From contig KZ111144.1 of assembly GCA_002077045.2 (NCBI GenBank), positions 1,078,026-1,142,025 on the forward strand: a stretch of DNA of 64,000 nt, in the 5' to 3' direction. Under the pieces are notes generated by a model, which made no database searches, was not told the origin of the DNA, and worked only from the letters and a program-made list of their open reading frames with translations. Below, piece by piece: positions 9,430 through 21,418 of the stretch. A program made the position numbers and the translations under genes. Origin of the DNA: Rachicladosporium sp. CCFEE 5018 (lineage: Eukaryota > Ascomycota > Dothideomycetes > Cladosporiales > Cladosporiaceae). Numbering within the stretch: position 1 is the first letter of the stretch; each line of letters opens with the position of its first letter.

Positions 9430-12400
9430 TTACTGCACTTCATCAAGGCCATCAAATACACTGAGCCCTTCATCCCACATCTCGTCGTCCTCTTCCTCCT
9501 CCGCATTGAAGGTGTCAACGTCTCTTGCGCCTGCGACCCAACCTTTGGGCCGTTTCGGCTTCTTCACACCCTCGACCAATGATCTGACTCTCCTTCCGCT
9601 CTCACTGAAGCTCTTCAAGTACACTACCACATCCTTCGCCATGTACATCAAGAAAGTCCTCATCTTATACGCACCCTGACTGATGACGGCGACCTTGAAA
9701 CATTCCCACTCTGTAGGCGCGGTAGCGGCATGTTTGAAGTGCCAACATGCATATGAGGAGACAGGTACTATCGCATCGTAAGCAACGAAGCACTTGGCGA
9801 GAGCTGCTGCGTGACTGGTGGCGGAATTTGAAGCGTTCTTACGCTTGTGACTCCACACTAAACTCCAAGCACTGTTGAAGACATGTTCGGCGGACTTGAG
9901 GATGTGCATGCGCTCAAGCTGCAAGTCCATTCCAGACTTCGTAAGGTCCGCGGCTGGGAGTGCATTCCACTGGTGGAGCGGGTACTCGAGATCCGCGTCG
10001 GATTTGAGATCATCGGCCGGAGCCAGGGAAGACTCAAGATCCTCCAAGGCTTTCTTTACCGCTAGGTTGATGATATTGTACAAGATGTCATCGAGAATAT
10101 GGAGTCTGCTGTATAGATCCGGCTCTCGACTGACAGCCTTACGAAGTGCATTAATGGTTGCAGTATTCGACGCGGAATTACCGCTCTCGATGTTGGACTC
10201 GAAGCGACGAGGACCCAGCTGGCTCCATAAGGGGTATCCTTTCGAAGATAGGTAGGCGTTGAAGGCAGCGTGGTCGAATACGTAACCATTCTTGGCAGCA
10301 TCAATGATGATGTCGTGGAGGTCAGCGAGTGCTTTTACTTGAGCTGTCCAGAGGGACTGGTCTAGACAAGCGAGTCTGTAGAAGTGATTCGTGACAGTGC
10401 CGAGCATGTTTGTCTTCAGACTGAACTCGAAAGCTTTGCTGAGCCACGCATGCGCGTGAGCGGCGGTACCAATGCCGTCGGACACAAGATCAGCCAGGGT
10501 TGTGGTATCTTGCTGAATGCCAAATTCATGAATGCCATCCTGCTGTAGTACTGGCGCGTTGCGAAAAGGTCTTGTCAAGCGTTCATCTGCACAAATCCAG
10601 AACTTGTCACCATCATAGTCGCCACCCTGCAACTTCGATGCTAGCGGAACGCGACCTTTCGTGGACATCACCAACACATCCTTCAGATGCGCCAGACCAG
10701 GCTGGAACACGCACCGTACCTTCTGTATATCTGAGCCACGAAGAGTGGGATGTCGCGCCACCAGCACATTCATGCCTGCGAAAATGCTAGACGTCTCGTC
10801 ATCGTCATGTGAAAGCGGTTGGGACAGCGCAAGGTGCACCTCCCCTGGCTCCAGCTGTCCAGTGTGGTCTGCTATCCCGACGACAGTAGTCGATCTTGGG
10901 CATGGAGCGCCAATGTGCTTGCGGATATCCTGCAGATTATGCTCCACCATGTACGTTATGGCTTTGGCGAGGATCGGGCATTCTGTTGGCATGTAGCCCG
11001 CCTGCTCCGCTAAGATCTGTGCCCTCAGACTGATCTGCTCTGGCAGAGCTCGCTCTTGCAGCCTGTGGGCGAAGGTCTCCTCTTGCCGAGCGAAGTATCT
11101 GTGTCGCCAGAATGTCAGCGCGACCGGATCATACGGTATGCTCGACAGTTCGTCAGTACAGAGGTTAAGACCATGTCGAACAAGCTCTCGCAACACTTGG
11201 CGAGGGACTCCTCGGTCCTAAAGAATTTGCATGAAGTCGCGATGAACTTCTGAAACCTGTAGCGGTTTGGTCCACGACACTACATCGAAGCACCAGCGGT
11301 CAGGCTCGCAAGTGCTAGCGTCCAGATCTTCTGGCCCTACCTGCACCTTCAGTTGACTCTTCCGGATTTCGATCCATATCCCGAGGTCGTCATGATTGGC
11401 TGTCTCGTATGGCGCGCTAATGTACCACATACCCTTTGCACCATTGATCCGGGCCTGGAACGCTGTGGGCCAGTGGGCAAGTTTCAGCGATTCGCAAACA
11501 AGCTTCGCAGCACCCACTGAGATGCGAGCACAGCCGTCTGTCATGACTTCTCGCTGATCATGGACCATTAGCAGACCAAAATCTCTACTGTGATCATCAA
11601 ACGCCTGATCCTCGTGCATACCGTTAGCGTGCATGTCGTCGACGCCCAACCTGACTTGAGTAGGTAAGAATTTGATAGATGGCCGGGTGGATGAGACCAT
11701 CAGGTCGATACGCGTGAAAGCTTTGTAGGCAGGTTGCCTTAGATTAGATTCCAGTGGTACCATCCAATCCAGGAACTTCTCGATCGGTATGGGATCACGT
11801 ATGCCAGCACCGCTCGTGGCAAAGAAGATCACACGGTAAGCTTTCTTTCCATCATCGTCCTTACTCGCGTGACGCTTCGCCTTCACCTCTTGGATATGGA
11901 ATGCTCGCCAGCTTCGACCAAGCAGATTCTTCGGGACTGATAGCCACTCCAAGAGGGCCTGTCGTAACTTCTCGCTATGATCGGTGAGATGGCTCGGCAG
12001 TTTCCTACTTAGCGAAGGCAGGGTCACGTAGAAAAATCGATCCCAGCCGAAGTGCCGCTGCAATCGACAGCTCAGCTCGACACGTAAAGGGTGAATTGTG
12101 GTCTTGAAGAGAGGCTCTGAAGTCTTCTGACTGAATTCTAGAGCGCCGCTGAATGTTAGATTGGTGTTGCTAGAGTTGTTTGCAGTCCAGATCGCAGGGT
12201 GTGAATGATGAAAAGGGGTGGCCGACATTCTTGGACTCGCGGCTATAAGGGCCCTCACGTCAGAGTCGTTCCTTACTCTCAAGACTTCCGAGACTGAGAG
12301 ATCAACATGTCTTGCTAGTCTAGCACGCTCAATGGTGACAGAGAACATGGGTTCCGGGGCATTCGAATAGATCAAATCGTCATCAAAGTCTGACTGCGGG

Positions 12401-13578
12401 AATCTGCTGACCTGGTAATGGGTTGCGGTCGTCTTCAGGGGTGAAGGAGTTGCTACTGTGGCCTCTGCGTTCGTGCGAGGCGCTTTAAGGTCTTCGAGTG
12501 TCTCGTTGGCAGCAACGTCATGTTTGAGGCCAGGACTTGAGATTTTGCGGCCCCGAGATCGAGTGTCATATGATTTGGGTGACGATCGGACGGTCGGCGA
12601 TGTGTTTGTACCGTCAACTAGCACAAAACTCTCATCAGAGCTGCATCTCCGTTTCGCAGGCCTCTCATCTGTTGACTGGTCAAATGAATCCACAACTGCG
12701 CTGACTGCGTCTACTGTATCCTGAGTCCATCCCAATGACGAAGGTATCTCTGGGATAGTGTCGTGACTGTCGACGCGATACATACTTGTGTCAGTTGGGA
12801 CGCAGGAAGTGAAGCTAGTGGGGGCTGATTTGAAGGACACTTCAGACTCTGGGCTGAAAGACGTCGCCGCTGAGGTTGCTGTCGCAGTCGTGAGCGATGC
12901 CGAAGACGCGGTGCGAGCTGTGGACCGAATTAATGCAGGTGACAGGCTGAAAGCAATGGGTTCATCCTTGACAAGGTCCCGAGATGGCCCAGGCATCCGG
13001 AAGGTGAATGGACCACTTCGGGGAGACGTCCTAGGTGGCGACGCTTTCCGGGCTGGTGACTTCACAGGTGTCGGGGTGATCGCCTGAGAAGTTATCCAGT
13101 TCACGTCAAAGAGCCTGTCGTGCAACGCATTTGCCCGTTCCCGTGGTGAGAAGTCTCGCAAATGACTCGTCCTGCAGTCATCCCCAAAGCGTCTGATCTC
13201 CGCCTGCAATTGTTCGGGTACCTGTTTGCTGGTCTGTCTTGGACATCGCCAGAAGAGATGCTGTATACGTTTATACAACTTTTCGTCATGCCGATGAAGA
13301 GATCCGGAAGGAATGTATGAATGATCTCTAGGATCGATCTCGACATTCAGCACATCGCGCAAATGCACAACGAGTCGGTGTAGGGGTTCGGAGTGTTCCT
13401 GCCTCAGTCTTCGAGGTGTCTGAGGCAGAGGACCGGCATCAGCCGCCTTCCCGTGTACTCCAGCCATTGGCTTGTATGGTGTGCCCCATAAGAATTTGAC
13501 GGCAGAGCTGGACGAAATATCTTGTTTATGGCCATACCCTCCGACAGCCTCGTCCGCGAGGCTGTGCACAAGATCCAA
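9430..13578 (-). CDS. Cellular RNA-dependent RNA polymerase with in-frame TAG
   Basis: One continuous minus-strand frame of 1,383 codons, broken only by a TAG at 11218-11220. The 786-residue upstream part is the divergent N-terminal region. The downstream part has the QDE-1/RDR family hallmarks: VVGIADHTGQLEPGEVHLAL, then LVARHPTLRGSDIQKVRCVF, and the catalytic aspartates in LQGGDYDGDKFW near 10.61 kb. These enzymes copy single-stranded RNA into double-stranded RNA to feed Dicer in quelling and meiotic silencing. At the stop, the frame reads DFMQIL-stop-DRGVPRQVL. Homologous enzymes usually have a glutamate-like residue there, so GAG to TAG is the simple explanation. Translation ending at the TAG would lose the whole catalytic centre. 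No intron of the size used elsewhere in this window removes the stop; a 39-nt GT-AG removal would keep frame but is implausibly short. The options are a pseudogene, readthrough or a sequence error. There is no second copy in the window. Confidence 0.85.
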
Positions 13579-14006
13579 TGGCTAAGCATTGATTCTGGAT
13601 GTTGTGCCTCAAGGTTCAGGCGCCTCATGGCGCGCTAATGCTCGGGAAAGGGGCGCAGCCCGACGCCACTATCCGTGAGCTCGTCGAAGCGAGGTGCCAA
13701 GAGTATCTCCATGCAGACAGACTCGAGGTATGAACATTGTGGCATATGGTCGAGGATCACAGGTGGTGCGCTTGCTCAAATTTGGACTGAGTGAAGCATG
13801 TCGACAAGGGGAAAGTGGAGGAAACGCATGATCATGGGAAGAGTGAGCTGGGAGAGGTGCTTTTGATCATCCTACCTCTACTTACTCAGGCTGCATCATG
13901 CCACTGCTGGATATCAAATGCCGCGTCGCCATCGGAGAGTGTTGGTTGCAGGCCAAGATGCTGCTTTCCTGGCTGGTCTGTCGTCGCTCGTAAAGCTTGA
14001 TCTCAC
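13579..14006. other. Intergenic, RdRP promoter and TCTP 3' region
   Basis: 428 bases between two minus-strand genes. No recognisable coding or RNA feature. Confidence 0.5.
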
Positions 14007-14695
14007 TTACACCTTCTCCTCCTTCAGTCCATGCTTCCAGACGGTGACAAAAGGCGTCACACCATCTTCGCGGTAGTTGAGTAGCATGACCCTAGAATTG
14101 TCAGTACATCAGAAGCGCTGGTAGCGTACGAGTCCCTGAACTCACATTCCATCCGGGTCCATAGACTCGCCAATAAGAAACTCGTAGTCCTTGAAATTGG
14201 CAACAACCTTCTTCGCGAATGCACCTGCACCAGTCTCGAAGTCCTTCACGGTGTCTTCGCTTGCCCCGTTCGCCTTCATTGTCTCCTTCACCTTCTTCAT
14301 ATACCCTGCGCGCTGTTAGCGCAACTCCACGCCGTCCGTTAACCACACAGATTCCATACCCTTGAGATGTGTGAGATACGACTTCTTGTCGAACTGGGTC
14401 TCGTTCAATCGGAAGGACACGACCACGTCGATCTTCGTCTCCTTCTGGTCCTCGGTGTCTTCGCTGGCTTCCTCGGCCGAAGCGTTCGCGCCAGTGTCGA
14501 AGGACTCGCCACCGACTGTGACTTTCGAACAGTCGGCTTCGTATGCAACGCCATCGATCTCCTTGAGGTTGTAGACGTCCGAGATCAGCTCGTCGCCAGA
14601 GATAATATCCTGTCGACGGTGTCAGTACACTGCGATCGAGTCGCACCTTCCCTCGCAGCTCGTAATGGTCGAGGCCATACCTTGAAGATGATCAT
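14007..14695 (-). CDS. TMA19: Translationally controlled tumour protein homologue (TCTP/Tma19)
   Basis: Four exons on the minus strand (14681-14695, 14360-14609, 14146-14305, 14007-14091) encode 169 residues, the normal TCTP length. Exon 1 encodes only MIIFK. Exon 2 opens with [20 protein letters not shown] and includes the usual acidic loop. Exon 3 has [13 protein letters not shown] and [16 protein letters not shown]. Exon 4 has [21 protein letters not shown] and ends KEEKV. TCTP is an abundant cytosolic protein that associates with ribosomes and is linked to stress and growth control; yeast Tma19 also moves to mitochondria under oxidative stress. The introns are 71, 54 and 54 nt. A long open frame across part of this gene in another frame (14101-14646) is a shadow. 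The gene diverges from RPS22, another translation gene, across 531 bp. Confidence 0.95.
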
Positions 14696-15226
14696 ATCTG
14701 CGGTAGAATCCTGTTGGAGTCTATGGTCTGAAGTTGGTAGCGAGTGTGTGGTTGAAGTTCAGAATCTGGTTCGTGGATCGACAAGATTTCGAGACCCTCA
14801 TTTTGGACTTTGAGAAAACTAGTGCCCCACCAGCCCACATGTCGAGGATCCTGAGGCTGTAAGGCAGGCATGAACGCACGAGCCCACCACAATTTGGAAA
14901 TTGGCAATGTTGCGATGTCGAATTTCACACATGACAGCAACGTCTTTATCGCACCTTTGCACCATTCTTCGAGGTATGTTACGCAGTGCCCACTGGCGAG
15001 AGATGTCCTTCAGGCAGCCAGGCGCAGCACTCATGCTCTTCGCGACATGACACCGCTGCGCCAGGAGACGGTCGAGCTGAAGAACCCTCACTGGTCCGCC
15101 TCCATGGCTTCCAGAAGGGCACTCTTTGCGCTCAAGGGGGCTCTTGAAGGCTGACACAGTACAACTGCAGACACCTCAAACCGCACTCCTGCCGTTTGAG
15201 AATCTCACCACACACATACCGCCAAG
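14696..15226. promoter_or_regulatory. Shared upstream region of TCTP and RPS22
   Basis: 531 bases separate the divergent ATGs of two highly expressed translation genes, so this must hold both promoters. I see no single motif strong enough to name. Confidence 0.5.
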
Positions 15227-15397
15227 ATGAAGACCTCAGTCCTGAACGATGCGCTCAATGCCATCAACAACGCCGAGAAGGCTGGCAAGCGCCAGGTCTT
15301 GATCCGCCCGAGCTCCAAGGTCATTGTCAAGTTCCTGTCGGTCATGCAGAAGCACGGTACGTTGAGTCCTGTCCATATCAGAGTGAGGGAGCGAGGC
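15227..15397 (+). CDS. RPS22: 40S ribosomal protein uS8 (Rps22), 5' exon only, cut by gap
   Basis: The first exon (15227-15356) encodes about 43 residues matching uS8: [20 protein letters not shown], then [20 protein letters not shown] and HG. A GTACGT donor follows at 15357, and the intron runs into the 100-N gap at 15398. The remaining ~87 residues of this ~130-residue protein are not present to the right of the gap, where a different gene begins. uS8 is a primary 16S/18S rRNA-binding protein of the small subunit. Confidence 0.92.
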
Positions 15398-15497
15398 NNN
15401 NNNNNNNNNNNNNNNNNNNNNNNNNNNNNNNNNNNNNNNNNNNNNNNNNNNNNNNNNNNNNNNNNNNNNNNNNNNNNNNNNNNNNNNNNNNNNNNNN
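15398..15497. other. Assembly gap of exactly 100 N
   Basis: A run of 100 undetermined bases, a conventional placeholder for a scaffold join of unknown size. It separates the RPS22 intron from the middle of a PGM-family gene. The two flanks need not be neighbours in the genome. Confidence 0.98.
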
Positions 15498-16580
15498 GCC
15501 TCCTACGGCGTGAGCCAAGCAACGCAACTCGGCTCTCACCTCGCCTCTGTCTCCCCGAAAGTCGACGTAATATACTCCAGCCCGTTCTATCGCTGCATCC
15601 AAACGCTCGTGCCCTTTACAGACTCCCTTGCCGGCTCAGGGAAAGTCACTGTGCATATCGAGCCTGGGCTAGGGGAGTTCTATGGGTTGGCGAGATTCGA
15701 TCATCCGAGTCCGGCTAGTATTGGGGTGCTGAATGAGCATTTCAAACATTTGCATGCGGAGAAGGATCCGATTATCGTTCCTAGCTCCAAGGGCGAGAGT
15801 ATTCCGGGGCTTCACGACAGAGTGGCTTACTGTTTGCATGAGCTCATTGCACGACTGGATCGGGATCCTGAAGGTCCAAAGACGCTGCTGATCTGCACGC
15901 ATGCAGCGGGGATGATCTGCATGGGACGGGCGCTGACAGGGAGGATGCCGGAGGATGAGGGAGAGGAGGACTTTAAATGCTTCACTTGTGCGTTCTCGAA
16001 GTTCACGCGGAAGGAGAGCGGAGGCGAAGCATCGAAGGAAGTTGAGAGATGGAGTGCAGATGATGCTGAGAGGGTGCCGAGTGTGGATTGGCAAGGAGGG
16101 CGAGGCGTTGGAGGTGGTTGGATGTGTGAGGTGAATGGCGACTGCTCTTTCCTGGAGAACGGAGAGGAACGAGGTTGGTGAGTGTCTTCCCCTTGCTCCC
16201 CAGTGCTTTGATCTTCCCGCACATCATTCTTTGGAGATCCGACTTACCATTTTCTATTTCCTCCTAACAGGGATTTCAACATCGAGAAAAACGAGTTTAG
16301 CCAAGTCAAGCTCAACGACAGTAACGGTGGTCTCAACACTGCCGCTGCTTGACCTTCTCGGGCACACTTCTTTCGACCTACAGCCTCGAGACACACATCA
16401 CTAGCAACAGCTCTCACAGCAATGCAGTTGCCATTGCGCCTACTTACGTTCATTAGGCACTTTTCTGGAGACGAATCGTTCCTCAAGGACCCGAACGCTT
16501 TCAACGACACGATCAACGCGGCCAACAGCGACGCAGTAGCGGTTGGCAACTCGACTACGGAGGATCGCAGTCGGTTATAG
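15498..16580 (+). CDS. PGM-type histidine phosphatase family protein, Tfc7-like (copy C1, 5' missing)
   Basis: The reading frame begins in the gap and covers the C-terminal ~230 residues of a phosphoglycerate-mutase-fold protein: ASYGVSQATQLGSHL, then VIYSSPFYRCIQTLVPF, EPGLGEFYGLARFDHPSPAS, and TLLICTHAAGMICMG with the second catalytic-type histidine. The first RHG motif would lie in the gap. The TFIIIC subunit tau55/Tfc7 has such a domain in fungi, so this is the likely family, with moderate certainty. Exon end is 16177 (donor GTGAGT). Two acceptors fit in frame: 16271, adding WDFNIEKNEFSQVKLND and ending at 16352; or 16457, adding WHFSGDESFLKDPNAFND and ending at 16580. Both are kept in the second copy. 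I favour the second as the family-like tail and regard the first as an alternative exon. Confidence 0.75.
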
Positions 16581-18275
16581 CGATGGATTGGGAGAGGCTC
16601 GCTGATGTCGGCATGCTCGGTTCCAGGTTCCAACGTGATGGGTCCAGCATGGCGTAGGGACGGCTGGCTAGATGCATAGATCGCGTGCATACAAGTCGTG
16701 CAACGAAGCGTTGCCTATTCCTCGCTTCGATGTCCTGTCGTCACAATGTACATATGAGGCTGAAGGTCCATCTTGCTCTCTATGGACTCAGAAGGTAACA
16801 TTAAGGCTCACAATCCGATGTTGGTCGTGAATCGATGTCTGCATGCCTGCGAAGAACCTCACTTATCAACCCTCTCCGGAGCACTTGAATGAAGATCTCA
16901 CCAGCTGCTTGTATCTCTCCACACTTCACTGTCATCCCAAAGCAGCAGCCGCTTTCCCCATCTCGCCCGCCCCGAGGCCAGAAGCGCCCCAAAACGGTTC
17001 GCTTGCATGTGTAAAGCAAGGTTTCGGCCACGCTACCGAGTCACTCCAACGACTATCCACTCCGTGCCGAGGAAGAGGCTGCCACGTGGTGGACGTCGCT
17101 ACCAGTTTGTTCATGTCAGAGGCGATACCTCATAGAATGTAGAATTCGACAGTGGTGAAGTCGAATATAATATCCTGTATGCGATGCTGATCTGGCGTTG
17201 CTTGGCGAGCTGGGGGTTGTTCACCGGAAGGGTTTCTGGCATGGTGATTGGGTGGTCTGATATACTCTGCGCAGCGCCATGGATGATCTAACTGGTGCGT
17301 GCTTTGGGATCATTATTCACGAATCGGAGATTTCTTGGGCATGTATTCGTACCTGGTGAGGATTTGCTCTCTCAACAGATAGCAGGCACGTACAAGCTGC
17401 TACATCGCACTCCACGATGCGACAATCAAACGTCGAGATTTGGCGAAGACTTAAAATGCATTGCACCACCGCAACCATAATCAAGTTTTGCCTATCGATT
17501 TTATGCATAAGGCTGAGACTTTGTCGGCTATCGCACGTTATTGTCAACCCATGCTCAAGCCTGGACGGGGGAGTCGTGACACCTCGATGGCCTTCGAAAT
17601 CAATGGCCATGTTGCTGATGCCCGGCGTCGATCCTTCATCAATTCAGCACGCAAATCTGCGACATGTTTCAACCCCGTTTGCACGAGAATACGAGATCCT
17701 CCCTCCAGCAAACATCTCCGCATGAGCCACTTACCCACCGCCCCAATGTCACTAGCCGGCGCGGTCCAGGGTTCAGCCGGCGCTGACCACGCCAGATCTG
17801 CTGTTCCCACTGCTCGCCCACGCCGCCCGTCAAAGGCTTGACCTTGTGGGTACTGACGGGCGCTCCATGCTCCTCATCACGCAGGGTAGGGTCGAACGGT
17901 AGTGCACATACGTGAGCTGCTACGAAATGCGCACAGCCTGCCTTAGCGCTGGTAATAAGCTGCTCTCTCGCACCAACAATCAGCGTCCGTGACATTCTGC
18001 CTCAGCCTCATCCTGAAAGCCTGATTGACACACCCCTCTTTCCTCACCGCACTCTCTGCTGCCCCGTGCTGTACCGCCGTTCGTTGCCCTTTGCTCTGCC
18101 CTGTCTAACGCTCCCCACCCGCTCCACTGCTTTGCGATTGCCCACCTCAGCTTGGCACGCTATTACGCGCCTGCCCAATCTCGGCCTGCAGCTGCTCGGC
18201 CAGCAGCGTTCGCACTTGCACCTGTCGGCTGCGCCCTGCAATCGCTGAACGGCCAGCGCCCATGCTTCACTCTAC
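16581..18275. other. Long intergenic region upstream of Hsp70-like gene (copy C1)
   Basis: About 1.7 kb with no recognised gene. Most of it aligns with 41092-42626 in the second copy, with substitutions and small indels. The last ~100 bases before the ATG align with 46472-46590, the recombinase element being absent here. Conserved stretches near 16920-17130 and 17720-18000 have open frames on both strands, but none keeps length or frame in both copies. Confidence 0.5.
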
Positions 18276-20806
18276 ATGTCGGCGTCCATGAACTCGCGCT
18301 TTCGCAAGTTAGTCGGCTCGACACGCAGATCCAGCAACCAGTCGATCAACGCCGCCGCCAACAGCTCCGCCCCGAGCAACGCCTCCTCAGTGGGCACGCT
18401 GACGCCAAGCGCCGCCGCGCCCACCACCACCACAGCCTCCACCCTCAGCAACGGCACATCGACACCCAGCACCACCAGCAACGCCTCATTACCGCAGCCA
18501 CCCTCATCGGCACCCTCTGCGCCGCCAGCAAATCCCAGCGCTAACCCCAACGCCTCTACCACTTCCCTCGCCATGAATCCGGGAGGTCAGCAGCCGCTCG
18601 GCCGCCCTCCCTCATACCAGTACGCAAGCCAAGGCGCCGGCACCCTCGGTGCACCTCAGCATCCTAACCAAGGTAGACCTAGTAGTCCCATGCCTCCCCC
18701 ACCCATCAACACCGGCGGCGGCCACGCCTACGCCCCGCAGCACCAGCAGCAGATGTACGGCCAGCAGCCCAACAACACGCCGGGGTACGCAATGCAGAAC
18801 CAGGCTTATGGATACGGCGCCGCACCTGTCGCAGGGCCTCACTCGTACCAGCGCAACCTTGCTGAGGTTGAGGGAAGCAATCGCAGCAAGGCGCAGTTGA
18901 TCGTCGGGATAGATTTTGTAGGTGATGTGAGAAATGATGGGTGTGCGTGACTTTACTGACGAGAGACAAGGGCACTACGTTCTCAGGTGTTGCTTTCGCA
19001 TTTGCTACTAATACAGAGGCGAAGGAAGATATCATTGTTGAGTGGCCAGGCGCAGGCACGCAAACGAAGCAAAAGGTACGGCGAGATATACACTGACGAT
19101 CAACCTCTACTAACACTGCAGTAGATTCCCACAGTCCTCTACTATGATCAGCACCAACAAGTCGTTGGCTGGGGACCTGACATTGCAGATGCCCTCGCGC
19201 CGACTGGCTATCCCAAGCCAGGTGTACAAAAGGTGGAATGGTTCAAGCTGCAACTTATGCTGTCAGGAAACACATACATTGACCCGATCAACCTCCCACC
19301 TCTGCCACCAGGAAAGTCAGAAATCGATGTCGCCGCCGATTACCTGTTCAAGCTTCGCCAGGCAATGCGAAATCAGCTGCAAAAGAGCTTGGGCGAAGTC
19401 TTCAACCGAGAAGAGCGCAACATCCGGTACTTCCTCACCGTGCCCGCTATCTGGAACGACGCTGGCAAAGCAGCAACGAGAGCAGCAGCCATCCAAGCTG
19501 GCTTTCTCCGCGACGAGAACGACAACCGCCTTACCTTGATCACAGAACCCGAAGCGGCCGCCATGTTCTGCGCCAAGACTGGCTTGCTAAACCTCAAAGT
19601 GCACGATGCTATCCTCATTGTCGATTGCGGTGGTGGCACAGTCGATCTGATTGCCTACGAAGTCGAAGAAGAGTCTCCCTTCACAGTCGCGGAGTGCACA
19701 GCTGGATCCGGTGACTCGTGCGGTTCCACTGCGCTCAATCGCAATTTCTCAAACATCCTGCGCGCCAAGATTAGGAAGATGAAGCTACCGGATGGGTCGA
19801 AGACGGCTGGCAAGGTGTACGCGAAGTGTATCATGGACTTCGAGAACCGGATAAAAGCAGACTTCAGGAACAATGGCCAGAAGTGGGCTGTTGATGTTGG
19901 TATTGAGGCTGAGTTCCCAGAAGCTGGCATTGAGGAGGGCTACATGACTTTCACGAATGAGGAGATTCTGCAGTGCTTCGAGCCTGTGGTGAACCGCATT
20001 CTGGAGCTGGTGCGGAATCAGATCGTTGCGATTCAGGCGCAGAACAGACTGCTGCAGGTAAGCATATTTTCCTATGCCAATATGAGATTCACAGAACTGA
20101 CTACAGTATCCAGAACGTGCTCGTCGTTGGTGGTTTCGGCGCATCCGAATACCTCTTCCAGCAGATCAAACTTCACGTCCCGCCACAATTCCAAAACAAG
20201 GTCGTACGACCCATGGACTCCGTCGCAGCCATCGTCAAAGGCGCAGTCACAGCTGGTATCACCGAGCGCGTCATTACCTCGCGTGTAGCACGTCGCCACT
20301 ACCTCATGGCCACGCTCCAGCCGTTCAAGGAAGGCCACCACCCCGAGCAATACCGCGTTCCCAGCTTGGATGGCAAGGATCGCTGCAAGTACACACGACA
20401 AATATTCGTGCAGAAGGGACAGAGAGTGAAGATTGGAGAGCCGGTCAAAGTGTCATTCTTCAGGCAGGTGGCGCCCGGCGCAACGCTGATGTACGAGGAT
20501 GTGCTTTATGCTTGCGACGAGGATGTTTGCCCGGAGTATACCAAGGATCCTCGTAAGATGTGCAGTACCTTGAACGCTCAGGAACAGACAACTGACAATC
20601 CCACAGGCATCAAGGAGATCGTTACTCTGACTTCGGATCTCAGCCGAAAGAACCTAGAGAAAGACTTCGAGCGCATGGACACGCCGCAAGGAACGTTCTA
20701 CCGCGTCTACTTCGACATCTACCTTACGCTCGATGGATCCGAGTTCAACGCTGAGTTGGTGTGCCAAGGCGAAGTCATGGGTCGATGTTCTTCGCGCTTC
20801 CGATAA
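18276..20806 (+). CDS. Hsp70-like (HSPA12-type) ATPase (copy C1)
   Basis: Five exons (18276-18917, 18971-19075, 19125-20057, 20114-20552, 20607-20806) encode 772 residues. The first ~200 residues are low-complexity (Ser/Thr/Pro/Ala, then Gln/Tyr). The actin-like ATPase domain starts at VGIDFGTTFSGVAFAF, with intron 1 falling between F and G of the phosphate-1 loop. The phosphate-2 motif is ILIVDCGGGTVDL, and the adenosine motif is NVLVVGGFGASEYLFQQ. The spacing, and the absence of a typical Hsp70 substrate-binding domain and EEVD tail, point to the HSPA12-like group found in many copies in filamentous fungi. Its role in fungi is not established. Introns are 49-56 nt. The protein has exactly the same length as the second copy, and the differences checked in exon 3 are synonymous, so both copies appear to be under constraint. 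Confidence 0.88.
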
Positions 20807-21418
20807 GAAGTGCACTCGAGTGAGACCATTGTGCGGTCTCAAAGAGCGCTGGAGGACGTCGCGCTGTCAGGTTTGGATACCTCAGCATCAAACGAAGAGG
20901 TATTGCTAGATCGAGCCAGACTGCCAGTCGGGTTGGCTTCAGTCCCGAAGCCACTGTTGTCGCTGGACGCGGGCAATCATACCCAGCTGCATTGGTCGAG
21001 CGTTTGGCAATCCGAGAAAAGAAGGGAAGGGTGAACCCTGTGTAGAGGAAAGCCAATGAGGAGGATCTCTTTAGAAGGCCTTTGTGTCCGGAAAAGAACT
21101 ACGTAGATATCTTGGAGTAGCTGAGTGTGAATATGCTACATTAATTTGGCAGATACCGACCATGCATCCTTCACATGACCAACCTGCTTGTCTACTGTGT
21201 CAAATATGCGGCGCTGTCATTGTTACAGGTCAGGTCGTCCATGCGATATGTCTTGGCACTGTCTCAGATCTATGTGAAAGTCGCAGTGCCTTGCGACCGG
21301 CTTCACTCTCATTTCACCCACGACTTGGAAGGATCAACTCGTCAGTGCTGGAGACTACTGTCGCTGTAGCGATGCGACTGTATCTCCGCGCCGCTCCCTA
21401 GGCCTCGCGTGAGCGGCG
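20807..21418. other. Intergenic, Hsp70-like 3' end and ARL3 promoter (copy C1)
   Basis: 612 bases, homologous to 49118-49730. No gene recognised. Confidence 0.5.

Noticed and set aside
11221..11259. A 39-nt GT...AG segment (about 11218-11256) that would remove the RdRP stop in frame
   Set aside because: It is shorter than any other intron in the window (48 nt and up) and would delete residues that look conserved in the family. Mentioned only as an unlikely alternative.
9430..13578. Viral RNA polymerase integrated in the genome
   Set aside because: The DYDGD loop and surrounding blocks are those of cellular QDE-1/RDR enzymes, not of viral polymerases.
14101..14646. 181-codon minus-strand frame across TCTP
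   Set aside because: It reads through TCTP introns in a different phase; the spliced TCTP product is unmistakable.
17669..17995. 108-codon minus-strand frame in the long intergenic region
   Set aside because: The counterpart in copy C2 is truncated to 62 codons, so it is not conserved as a protein.
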